10,350 bases of DNA from Goniomonas avonlea (taxonomy: Eukaryota; Cryptophyceae; Goniomonadida; Goniomonadaceae). The stretch's first letter is position 1. Each line of letters starts with the position of its first letter. Where the stretch lies: assembly GCA_003573635.1 (NCBI GenBank), contig QUTJ01031202.1:1-10350 (forward strand), in the 5' to 3' direction. This document shows, piece by piece, positions 1 to 7,317 of this stretch. The notes beneath the pieces were generated by a model. The model did no database searches, was not told the origin of the DNA, and saw only the letters and a list, made by a program, of their open reading frames with translations. Both the position numbers and the translations under genes were made by a program.

Positions 1-80
1 GGAGGGATGATACAATCCCGTAGGTTCTCCAGATTGCGATCATGCACAGCCACAAACATCGGCAGAATTCATTCTCACGA

Positions 81-293
81 TCAATGAGCAAGCTCTCCCG
101 CACGCACCAACGAGGACATGGGCAGCGCACGCACCAGATCAGGCGCCTCCTTGTGGAGCGAGGCGTCCCAGTTGTTAGACGCGACGTCGAATAACATGTC
201 CGCTTCGGTCCCCACGACCCTGGCAGTCCTGAAGTCTGCGGAGCAAGTCACTAAGAGGGAAGACAGCACATAGAGTCGCAAAGAGACGCCCAT
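81..293 (-). CDS. Probable secreted protein, 5' part (unrecognised)
   Basis: An ATG at 293 opens a frame whose first 20 residues (MGVSLRLYVLSSLLVTCSA) read as a signal peptide: a basic residue, a hydrophobic core and a small-residue cleavage site before DF. About 50 hydrophilic residues follow, and the frame stops at 81-83. I recognise no family. The stop may not be the true end. A possible donor lies just before the last residues (minus-strand GTGCGT near 106-101), and an open stretch near the window edge could be a further exon, but no intron there could be fixed. Alternatively the whole segment could be an internal exon of the gene to its right, whose last patch ends only 44 bp upstream. 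The signal peptide favours a separate start. Confidence 0.4.
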   Translation of the reverse strand: MGVSLRLYVLSSLLVTCSADFRTARVVGTEADMLFDVASNNWDASLHKEAPDLVRALPMSSLVRAGELAH

Positions 294-336
294 CAACAGC
301 TACAGTCGATGAGAGGAGAGAGTGCGGGGGCGGGGA

Positions 337-1053
337 TCAACGGGCACAGTTACGAAGGGAGCCCAACACTGCAACCGTTTCGTTTTGTTCTTCACACCCC
401 TTTGCGTTGAGGCCACAAAGGGACCTGCGTAGCTGGCTCTCTAGATGGTATGGTATCGACCACGCATGACGCAGATTAATCCATGTGAGTTCTTCTGAGC
501 TGGAGTGACCGACACAAGTGCTCCTACCTGAAGCCTCAAACTGTTCCGCGTCGATGGTGTAGAAGGTCACCTGGCGTGAGCTTGGTCAGACACTGAGCTC
601 TAACTCCATATCTGAATTTGGATTCCAAGTTTGGGCAGTCATCGCGGACACGGCATCGCGGACAACGGGCCAGAGCAGGCAATATCTCACAGGCAACAAC
701 CCAAGCAACAGAACATCACAGAGAGTACCCCAGACAGACAGACAGACAGACAGACAACAGGGTCGCCACGACAACACGGCACCAGCTGCATTGTTGCTCC
801 AATAAGAGTTTCGGACAGTTGGAGGGTATGACGGACGACCACGCCCCAGAAACAAAGGAGAAGTTTGGCGTATGCCACACGGGTGCCCCATCCCCCAAAC
901 AACGAGCTGCCTGGCGTACAGTCACGCGAGTGCACATTTGTGACACGAGTCGCACCTTTGTGGCCAAGCGACCGTCTTCAATTTCGATGACGTTCTCGCC
1001 GGCACTGGCAGCAAAGACAGCGCGACGCACCGTGCCGACACTGCACCGGCCAT
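337..1053 (-). CDS. Possible split minus-strand gene, coding patches only
   Basis: Three minus-strand stretches look protein-coding without forming one clean model. From about 1005 to 956 the frame gives ENVIEIEDGRLATK. A good 45-nt intron (911-955, AAAG|GTGCGA to CGCCAG) joins it to AARCLGDGAPVWHTPNFSF. From about 660 to 528 come patches reading SAMTAQTWNPNSDMELEL and VTFYTIDAEQFEAS. Another possible intron (495-527, 33 nt, CAG|GTAGGAG to GCTCAG) leads to EELTWINLRHAW and a stop at 337. An ATG lies at 1053 but is not in the frame of the first patch without a further intron. The CTGT-repeat stretch at 731-755 would be intronic. No family is recognised. Coding potential is suggested by residue composition and intron sizes that match the confirmed genes nearby; the exact model is a guess. 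Confidence 0.25.
731..755. repeat. (CAGA)n microsatellite
   Basis: About six tandem copies of the tetranucleotide CAGA on the plus strand, reading CTGT on the minus strand. If the flanking minus-strand coding patches are real, this lies in an intron as a pyrimidine-rich sense-strand repeat, like the other long introns here. Confidence 0.9.
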
Positions 1054-1187
1054 GAGACACACGCACTCTCTCCCCTTCTCCCAACTCTCACCCTCCTGCG
1101 CCTCACACTCAACCTCGCAATCTGCTCCACCCGCTCCTCCCACCACCCCCATCTTGGCCCCCCTGACCCCTAAGGACTTCAGTGGCT

Positions 1188-2720
1188 CTAGATCTCTGCT
1201 CGCCTCCTACCGGGTTCGAACAACGCACAAAAGCGAATCACGTACGTTTTTCGCAACGCTTCGTTGATTCGATGCCTTTTGCCGATGACCACGACAAGGG
1301 TGATGCCCAGCGCAACCAGAACTGCGACGGGCACAATCCAGGCGGAGTGCACCTTCCACCAGGACCGCGACGCGAGCGCTGCGACGCAGTCAAAAAGGGA
1401 GTCAAGGTAGTCATGGACTGTAGTCAAGGTAGTCAAGGACTGCGACGTGGTCAAGAAGGGCGGTCGGATGTGAGACAGTAGGTAGTCAGAGGAAGTCATG
1501 GACTGTAGTCAAGGTAGTCAAGGACTGCGACGCGAGCGCTGCGACGCAGTCAAGAAGGGCGGTCGGATGTGAGAGTGACACAAAAAGGGGCAAGGCACGG
1601 AGATGGTGAGGGTAGTCAAGCAGGATGCGAGACTGTCACAAACAGGGCAACAGCGAGGGTGGTAGGATGCGAGCGTGTCACGAGAGCCAAGACAGACGTG
1701 GGTTCCGCAGACAGTGAAGAAAGGGGCAAAAAGTTAGTGTCGCTCAGGCCGTGACAGTCACACAACAGGGAAAAGACGACTTGGATACAAAAGGGCGTTT
1801 GTGGGCAGATTGTGAACTGTGGCGAGACTTAGAGGGTTCAACGCTCGATGCTCCACGAAGACCAGAAGTTCTGAAACCCAAAACAAAACGCAGGACTCAC
1901 GTAACTCTCGATCACAGGTGATTTCAGCATGGAAGGGCGTGAAATCGTAGTCGTCCGAGCTACTTCCGCTCAGACTGAAGTCCAGCTTTGCAGGCCCGGA
2001 CTGACTGAAGATCACCCAAAATACCGCGGCTGTCGAATTTTCCAGCTGGACAGCAGGTGGTCGGACGATGGTAGATTTGTCAGAAGGGACTGTGCAACCA
2101 GTGAGACAATCACGGTCCAGCAAGGGGGATGACGGACTTGGGGTGATTCGAAGTGTCTTGCCAGGTTGGAGCGGCATTGTGAGGGATGCCACCAGCTGGA
2201 CTGGGACATCACAAGGAATGACCTTACTCTGAGGAATGGGCTTTTCCTTCTCTGAAAACATTGTGAGTCCTTCTTTCCCGAAAAACCAACGCACCGCAGA
2301 TGAGCTCAGTCACGTGTCGGGCAAACTCAAACACCACCGCCCCAGAGCTCACGTGCACTTTCTTGACAGCAACCAGGAGCTGTAGTGTTCCCTCTGAACG
2401 ACCTGAAAGCTAGGGTCAGGGGGCGCGAAAAGAAAGGAAAAATCACCTGTTCTGATCTTGGCCACAAATGTCTTGTCGCCAGCTTTGAGATGCCCGTTTG
2501 CAGGAGACAAGACCTCGGCCTCCACCTTTGGTCCACTGAGTGCAAGGCTGATAGTACCATTCCATCCATCCGGAATCGGATTGGTTATGGAGAAATTGAC
2601 GTAGTGGATCTGGAAGCAGCCCAACGGGGCGAGCTCCGTTGCGTTCCATTGTGTGAACTCGATCTGGGCCCCATAACTCAAGCGGGCCAAACAAACAACA
2701 ACCAAGGCTCGAAAAAGCAT
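1188..2720 (-). CDS. Type I membrane glycoprotein, unknown family
   Basis: Model: exons 2720-2447, 2402-2295, 2251-1901, 1870-1781 and 1378-1188, in frame, 337 residues. Introns of 44 nt (2403-2446) and 43 nt (2252-2294) have good GT-AG ends and removing them restores one frame. A 30-nt intron (1871-1900, GTGAGT...TTTCAG) is possible but could also be read through. The last intron (1379-1780) is the weakest call. Residues 1-18 are a signal peptide (MLFRALVVVCLARLSYGA). The ectodomain has four N-glycosylation sequons (NAT, NFS, NGT, NST) and several cysteines, including DCLTGC. One hydrophobic span (AWIVPVAVLVALGITLVVVI, about residues 287-306, positions 1343-1284) precedes a basic tail of about 31 residues. 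The start is the first ATG; an upstream extension has only GTG. The beta-rich, Ig-like look of the ectodomain is only an impression. It is head-to-head with the DCD gene. Confidence 0.7.
1361..1575. repeat. Tandem repeat, about 85 bp period, in membrane-protein gene
   Basis: A block starting CATGGACTGTAGTCAAGG occurs at 1412 and again at 1497, and its GCGACG(CGAGCGCTGCGACGCA)GTCAAG part also occurs at about 1366. The first full copy lacks the bracketed 16 bp. The block is built from shorter GTAGTCAAGG units. In the sense (minus) direction it lies in the proposed intron 1379-1780 and repeats the proposed 3' splice site TGACTGCGTCGCAG|CGCTCGCGTCGC. Confidence 0.85.
1379..1780 (-). other. Long repeat-filled intron of the membrane-protein gene (proposed)
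   Basis: The frame ending YPS-R at 1870-1781 and the transmembrane exon at 1378-1188 must be joined. A donor GTCGTC at 1780 and an acceptor GCGTCGCAG ending at 1379 are both phase 1 and give YP-T-LASRSWW. The donor is weak and other donors exist in 1757-1790, so the boundaries are approximate. The interior is pyrimidine-rich on the sense strand and holds the tandem repeat. Confidence 0.4.
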
Positions 2721-2951
2721 GACAGAGGACAGAAAATCGATTTTCGTGAAGACGGGAGTCTCAAACACGGGGCTGCCTTTTCCCGATTCCCCTCAACGCG
2801 ACAGCCCAGCCAGAATCCCAGATTGATGGGAAGTGATCAGACGATAGTTACGCGTTACTTGTAGTCAAATCATAACTAAGTAACTTAGTTACTTCATAGA
2901 CTAAAGTTACTAATATTTTGTTATCGTGCTCGGCTGTATGAAGTTCTGAAA
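2721..2951. promoter_or_regulatory. Divergent promoter with TAACTAAG inverted repeat
   Basis: This is the only intergenic space between two head-to-head genes (ATG at 2720 minus, ATG at 2952 plus). The segment 2845-2925 is strikingly AT-rich against GC-rich surroundings. It contains a perfect inverted repeat TAACTAAG-TAA-CTTAGTTA at 2873-2891 and five GTTAC/GTAAC words between 2847 and 2909. No clear TATA box was assigned. A regulatory role is inferred from position and symmetry. Confidence 0.6.
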
Positions 2952-5900
2952 ATGTCTGGCGCGATCATCGAGCTCCTGCTGGCCCAGCTCAGACAGAACC
3001 AACAAGCACAAGCGCTTTTGCATCAACCTGAACCACAGGCACTGCCATCCACTGCTGAGCTCCTAAGGCTTTTGGATCAGTTGCCTGCCACGAACTCGTC
3101 CAATTCTGGTCGAACAGATTATGCAAATCAACCGTATTTTTCGCAGCCCAGTGCATTTGACTCTCGCGATTATCCTTCGGGTTACAACACCCGTTTAGGA
3201 TCAAATTCACAGAATGATTTTTCTTCCCGGTTTGACTTTCCTCCTCGGAATGTGTCTTCGTTGGGCGCTGGTGAACCGCTCATCCGAAACGATCGCTGGC
3301 AGAATGATCGGAGTTGGTCTCGCTCTCCAGGGCGATCACCACCAAGACGGAGATATCATGACTCACCACCAAGACGGGTTCGACCTCGTGTTGTGGCACC
3401 ATGCGAGGTTCCTCGGTCGCCACCCAGACGCTCCCCCTCCCGGCGCTCTCCCTCCCGGCGCTCTCCCTCCCGGCGCTCTCCCTCCCGGCGCTCTCCCTCC
3501 CGGCGCTCTCCCTCCCGGCGCTCCCCCCCCAGGGAACTGTCATTGCCTGGGCCTGACGCCTGGCCTACGAGCCCTTTTGTGGACTGTAAAACTCGAGGGG
3601 TTGAAGGTTACATCTTTGGGTGCAACCATGCCACTTTCCGTGTGTGCCGAGAGTTGGCACTCCTTGGTCTTCCCGAACGATTTCTTAGTGAGGCCAGCGC
3701 GACTGTGAAGCCAGGGCTCACACCGTTGTTTCTGTTCAACTACAGGTAGACATGAACGCTGCTAAACATTCATGACACTCGTGGTGACAGTACCAAGAAG
3801 TTGCTTGGAGTCTTCGCGGCCACAACAGAGGTGTCCCTGAGAATTGAACCGTCCGCATTCACATCTGGTGCGACCTGTGTTTCCAGCAGCTCTTGCCCAC
3901 GAGTTCCTGACAGGTTATGGTGATACTCCGTTTCCCGTGCAATGCAGAGCCGCTCGGGCGCTGGATCTTCCTGCACTTTGTGGTGGGTTGCTGCCTTCGC
4001 ACCATCTTTGTTCCTTTCCAGCCCAATGACATCGATCGCAGAGCAAGAGTACGATCGAGTTCTCACCCCAGCAAGACGGCAAGGGCCACAGGGCAAGCGC
4101 TTCTTTGAGTTTCGATTGTCACCCGCGCAGGTGAGAGGTGTCGAAACGTCGGATGTTCTGGAACCGTGAACGTGGACACAGTCCATCCATTTGACCGGAT
4201 TTGCCGGCGCCCGGTTTCCACACCTGCTGTATCGCATAGTGTCTCGGCCGTATGGGAGCTGTTCGAGAAGTCACTGTGCGGGTGTCAGTCAGTCCAACTC
4301 CCCCACGTCCTCTTCCCCCAACACCCCACGTCTCCTCCTCTTCCCTTCCAAACCCCCCACGTCTCACACACTCTTCCCCTTTACCCCCCCCCCCCCCCCC
4401 CACGTCTCATCCGCTTCTCTTGGCAGGTGGAAGAACTCGTTTCCAGAATGAGGGCGAAAGCGCCTGCACCGCAGTCGTTGTACTCCAGTGCTCGGCTGCG
4501 ACGCTCGCCAGAGCGCGACAGAGACCCTCGACCCCAGGACGGAGACCCTCGACCCCAGAACAGAGACCCTCGACCCCAGGACGGAGACCCTCGACCCCAG
4601 AACAGAGACCCTCGACCCCAGGACGGAGACCCTCGACCCCAGGACGGAGACCCTCGACCCCAGGACGGAGACCCTCGACCCCAGGACGGAGACCCTCGAC
4701 CCCAGGACGGAGACCCTCGACCCCAGGAGCCGAAACACGACCGCGGTGGGGGGCGGGGAGAGTTCAGTGCAGGCGCGTCTCGCTCTCGGCTCTCTGCCTG
4801 TCTGTCTCTCTCTCTGTGTGTGTAGGTGTGTGTGTGTGTCTCTTCCCCGCCCCGCTCTCTTCCTCCCTCCCGCTCTCCTCTCCCTCTTCCTCTCTCTCGC
4901 CCTCCCTCTCCCTCGCTCTCTTTCACCCTCTCTCTCTCAACCCCCCCCCCCCTCTCTCTCGCGCGCTCTCTCTTTCTCTCTCTCCACACCATTCACTGAC
5001 CCAAGGGGCGCTCGAGGGCCTCCCCTGTCCCCCATCTCTCTCAGCCCACCCCCCTGTCTCCTTTCTCTCCACCATCCACTGACCCAAGACTCAACCAGGC
5101 GGGGGCGGCGCTCGTGGGCTTCTACCTGTGCCCCGTCTCTCTCACACACCCCGCCCCCCATCTCTCTCTCACACACACCCCGCCCCCCATCTCTCTCTCA
5201 CCCCGCCACCATCCACTGACCCGAGACTCAACCAGGCGGGGGGGGGCGCTCAGAGGCCTCTACCTGTCCCCATCTCTCACACACACACCGCCCCCCCCGT
5301 CTCCTCTCTCTCCACCATCCATTGACCTGACTCACCCAGGCGGGGGGGGCGCTCAGAGGCCTCTGTTTGAGAAGCGCCTTCGCGGCAGGGGCGACCGCGG
5401 GAGAGGCGGCAGCGATTATGCCGGGCAAAACCTCGGGAGGAGCGGGAGGAGCGGGTGCGGCAGTGAGAGAAGCGGCGGTGATCACGGCAGGCAGCCCGGC
5501 GACAAGGAGGCCAGGGGCGGCGGCGGCAGAGGTAGGGCGAGGGGCGGCGGAAGGCGTGGAAAGGGTGGGAGCAATGCGGTCATCGGGGGTGGGAAGCACG
5601 AAACCGGCCGGGGCAGGAGCGGCAAAAGTGGCGGTGGTGACGGCAGCGGGCAGGGCGACAAGAGTGAGGCCAAGGGTGGCAGTCATCTCTGCGACTCGGA
5701 CGGTGAGCGCAAGCACGAACGGGACGGGTCAGACAGGGAGAGCAGGGGCCAGAGCGATTCTGACGGTGGGCGCAAGAGGCAGAGAAAAGAGGAGGGAATG
5801 GAATCCGAGCTTGGGGAGCAGAACGCGGGTGAATCCAAGGGTGAGGGCGAGGATGGGGGTGGATCTGATGGAGGGTGCAAGAACGAGGGTGAATCCAACG

Positions 5901-6157
5901 CCGAGGGCGAGCATGGTGAGAAGGACGGGGGCGATTCAGACGGCGAGGGCCAAGGTGAGCTCGAAACCGATGGTGGGTGCAAGACTGGGGGTGAATCCGA
6001 CGGTGCGGGCAAGGATGGGGGTGAATCCGACGGTGCGGGCAAGGATGGGGGTGAATCCGACGGTGCGGGCAAGGATGGGGAATCTGGTGTCGCTTCAGGC
6101 GAGGAGGGTACGGGTGGTGAGAAGGATGGGGGCGAATCCGATTGTGGGGGGCCATGA
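2952..6157 (+). CDS. RS-DCD domain protein, six exons
   Basis: Exons: 2952-3745, 3791-3867, 3914-3982, 4042-4130, 4427-4745, 5340-6157, total 2166 nt, 721 residues, all phases consistent. The DCD (development and cell death) domain, residues about 217-351, is split over five exons: GYIFGCNHATFRVC, then LGLPERF, KPGLTPLFLFNYSTKKLLGVF, RIEPSAF, DTPFPVQCRA, RFFEFRLSPAQVEELV. Its length of about 135 matches the family. N-terminal to it are a Gln/Ser-rich region and an RS domain (residues about 120-195, RRSPS repeats), typical of nuclear speckle or mRNA-processing proteins. After it come ten DPRPQ heptads (from residue 376), then a Gly/Arg-rich and Asp/Glu/Gly-rich disordered tail with GESDGAGKDG repeats. 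DCD proteins are known from plants, in development, stress and programmed cell death; biochemical function is unclear. The third intron could instead be 3987-4021. Nuclear location is inferred. Confidence 0.82.
3418..3534 (+). repeat. 15-bp coding repeat encoding RRSPS
   Basis: Six nearly perfect copies of CGCTCTCCCTCCCGG, flanked by degenerate copies, encode RS-P-SR pentapeptides in exon 1 of the DCD gene. Near-identity at the DNA level, including third codon positions, suggests recent expansion by slippage. The 15-bp period keeps the frame. Confidence 0.95.
3746..3790 (+). other. 45-nt intron splitting the DCD motif
   Basis: The frame hits TAG right after LFLFNY. Splicing AG|GTAGAC to GTGACAG|TACC removes TAG and TGA stops and gives LFLFNYSTKKLLGVF, which continues the DCD consensus. 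A second short intron, 3868-3913 (46 nt, G|GTGCGA to CTGACAG), restores the frame again before GYGDTPFPVQC. Confidence 0.85.
3983..4041 (+). other. Third intron of the DCD gene, boundaries uncertain
   Basis: A frame change is needed between LDLPALC and EQEYDRVL. GTGGGT at 3983 with ATCGCAG ending at 4041 (59 nt, phase 1) gives PALCEQEYDRVL, which resembles the usual PLPEExFxxVL. The alternative 3987-4021 (35 nt, ending TTTCCAG) also keeps the frame and inserts GPMTSIA. Confidence 0.5.
4131..4426 (+). other. 296-nt C-rich intron of the DCD gene
   Basis: The donor GCGCAG|GTGAGAGG follows SPAQ and the acceptor CTTGGCAG|GTGGAAG precedes VEELVSRM, which completes the DCD domain. The interior is pyrimidine-rich with four copies of CCCACGTC(C)TC between about 4300 and 4410 and an uninterrupted run of 18 C at 4384-4401. 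It is several times longer than most introns here. Confidence 0.85.
4523..4729 (+). repeat. 21-bp coding repeat, ten DPRPQ heptads
   Basis: The unit GACCCTCGACCCCAGGACGGA is repeated ten times (the last is partial) and encodes DPRPQDG. Copies 2 and 4 read DPRPQNR, a higher-order 42-bp pattern at the left end. The period is a multiple of three and the DNA copies are almost identical, so it looks like a recent in-frame expansion. Arg, Pro and Asp content predicts an extended disordered linker. Confidence 0.95.
4746..5339 (+). other. 594-nt CT-rich intron of the DCD gene
   Basis: The donor CGCG|GTGGGG at 4746 and acceptor CACCCAG ending at 5339 are both phase 1, joining KHDRG to GGGAQRPLFEKRL in one frame. 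The interior has TGTG/CTCTCT simple repeats (4796-4990), then a tandem repeat of about 100-130 bp. The donor could be elsewhere, as several GT sites follow, but the acceptor side is clear from the open frame beyond it. Confidence 0.65.
4990..5365 (+). repeat. Tandem repeat carrying branch point and 3' splice site
   Basis: The module CCATCCACTGACCC...CAACCAG|GCGGGG...GGCGCTC(AG)AGGCCTCT occurs at about 5072-5118, 5207-5260 and 5314-5365. A shortened copy lacking the AG|GCGG piece is at 4987-5020. Spacers are CT/CA-rich. The last copy is the proposed real acceptor; the earlier ones end in exon-like sequence followed by ACCTGTCCCC instead of TTTGAGAAG. Confidence 0.85.
5990..6080 (+). repeat. 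30-bp coding repeat (GESDGAGKDG)
   Basis: Three identical copies of a 30-bp unit near the C terminus of the DCD protein, in a longer stretch of degenerate Gly/Glu/Asp/Ser repeats. The frame stays open to 6157. Confidence 0.9.
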
Positions 6158-7052
6158 GCAGGAGACCGTTCGGGCGATTGCGGAAGGCCAGCAATGGCAA
6201 GGGGCGAGGACAAGGACACGGAAGTGACGGCGGAGCGAGCACGCGACTCAACGGGGTGAACGCGAAGACATCTCCTGAGGACGCTGTGACACGCTGCGTG
6301 CGAATGTGGGTGTGGGGGTTGTGTGCAGCGGCGTGGATTCGCGCATTGATCACGACGAGGTACAAGGAGGTGCGAGATGGCAAGGTGCGAGCACGAGACT
6401 GCTCTCGTAGGAGCGATTTGGAGCAACAAGAAGGGAGACTGGCGCACTGAGGACTGTGTCCACTGCGGAAACTTGCTGTAGCCTGGCGCGGAGGGGAGGA
6501 CTGGTGTGCTGCCTCACCGAGGACTGTGTTCTTTCTCACGGGGCAGCCTGTGTAGACCTGCTCACTGTAGCCTGGACGGGAGGACTGGTGTGCTGGCTTA
6601 ATTCTCACGGGGCACTGTAGACCTGCTCAAGCCCAGAGGGGAGGACTGGTGTGCTGCCTCACCGAGGACTGTGTTCTTTCTCACTGGACTGTGCAACCCG
6701 TCGACTGGGCTGTGTCACCTGGGTGTAGCCTGGGTGTAGCCTCTGGGCTGGAGGGACTGTGTAGCCTGGTTCACCGAGCGTGGAGGGACTGCGCAGTCTG
6801 GGTGGTGTGGGCTGGAGGGACTGTGCAGTCTGGGCGGTGTGCTGGGACTGTGCAGTCTGGGTGTGGGCTGCAGGGACTGGGTGGTGTGGGCTGGAGGGAC
6901 TGTGCAGTCTGGGTGTGGGCTGGAGGGACTGGGTGGTGTGGGCTGGAGGGACTGGGTGGTGTGGGCTGGAGGGACTGTGCAGTCTGGGTGTGGGCTGGAG
7001 GGATGTAGTCTGGGTGTGGGCTGGAGGGACTGGTTTACCGAGCGTGGCTCTG
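6158..7052 (+). other. Probable long 3' UTR with two minisatellites
   Basis: No convincing coding sequence follows the stop at 6157; a 102-codon open frame (6142-6450) lacks recognisable features. At about 6493-6690 three imperfect copies of GGGGAGGACTGGTGTGCTG...CACGGGGC alternate with GTAGACCTGCTCA. At about 6735-7045 there are about eight copies of GGGCTGGAGGGACTG followed by TGCAGTCTGGGTGT or GGTGGTGT. This second block is bracketed by TGGTTCACCGAGCGTGG (6765) and TGGTTTACCGAGCGTGG (7031). It ends a few bases before a poly(A) signal, so it is most simply 3' UTR of the DCD gene. Confidence 0.5.
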
Positions 7053-7058
7053 AATAAA
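7053..7058 (+). terminator. Poly(A) signal AATAAA, DCD gene
   Basis: AATAAA lies in TCTGAATAAAAACTTG just after the second minisatellite, and is followed by GT/T-rich sequence (CTTGTTTGCTG) and later TTTGGGGGTGCC. It is the only good plus-strand poly(A) signal seen downstream of the DCD gene. Confidence 0.6.
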
Positions 7059-7214
7059 AACTTGTTTGCTGCCCCGCAACCTGCAACCTTTGGGGGTGCC
7101 TTGCTTGTCAAATGATATTTATGTTACGGTTTTTCTTCGAAATCGTTGAAATCCGTGTTCGAGGAGGCAAGCACCGCACGCGTCGGAGCAGCATCACACA
7201 TCTTCAATAATGAT

Positions 7215-7220
7215 TTTATT
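7215..7220 (-). terminator. Poly(A) signal AATAAA, RING gene
   Basis: The minus strand reads GGAATAAAATCATTATTG, about 455 nt after the stop codon of the RING gene. With the plus-strand signal at 7053 it defines a tail-to-tail gene end with about 160 bp between signals; nothing else was seen in that space. Confidence 0.6.
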
Positions 7221-7317
7221 CCCACAAACGCTGACAAATGAAAACCAAACGCAGCGGCAACTTCGCCGCGGTCTCGCTCCTGAATGACAGCAGTCAGCCA
7301 CGCAGCGAGAAGCAGAG

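Noticed and set aside
1205-1225. GGGTTCGAAC, a tRNA T-loop-like word
   Set aside because: The flanking bases cannot form the 5-bp T stem on either strand and no D arm or acceptor stem fits around it.
4252-5219. Long plus-strand open frames rich in Ser, Leu and Pro through the CT repeats
   Set aside because: They are low-complexity read-through of intron repeats and of the heptad array in the wrong frame; the DCD gene frame explains the coding part.
5367-6227. 286-codon plus-strand frame rich in Arg, Ala, Val
   Set aside because: It overlaps exon 6 in another frame; the chosen frame joins in phase to the DPRPQ exon, has a hydrophilic disordered composition and needs no separate start.
5580-6608. 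342-codon minus-strand frame rich in His, Pro and Arg
   Set aside because: It is antisense to the Gly/Asp-rich exon of the DCD gene, and its regular HPHPCPHRRI pattern is a shadow of the same repeats.
6659-7111. Minus-strand frame with QSLQPTPRLHSPSSPHH repeats
   Set aside because: A direct read of the minisatellite with no start context, domain or intron support.
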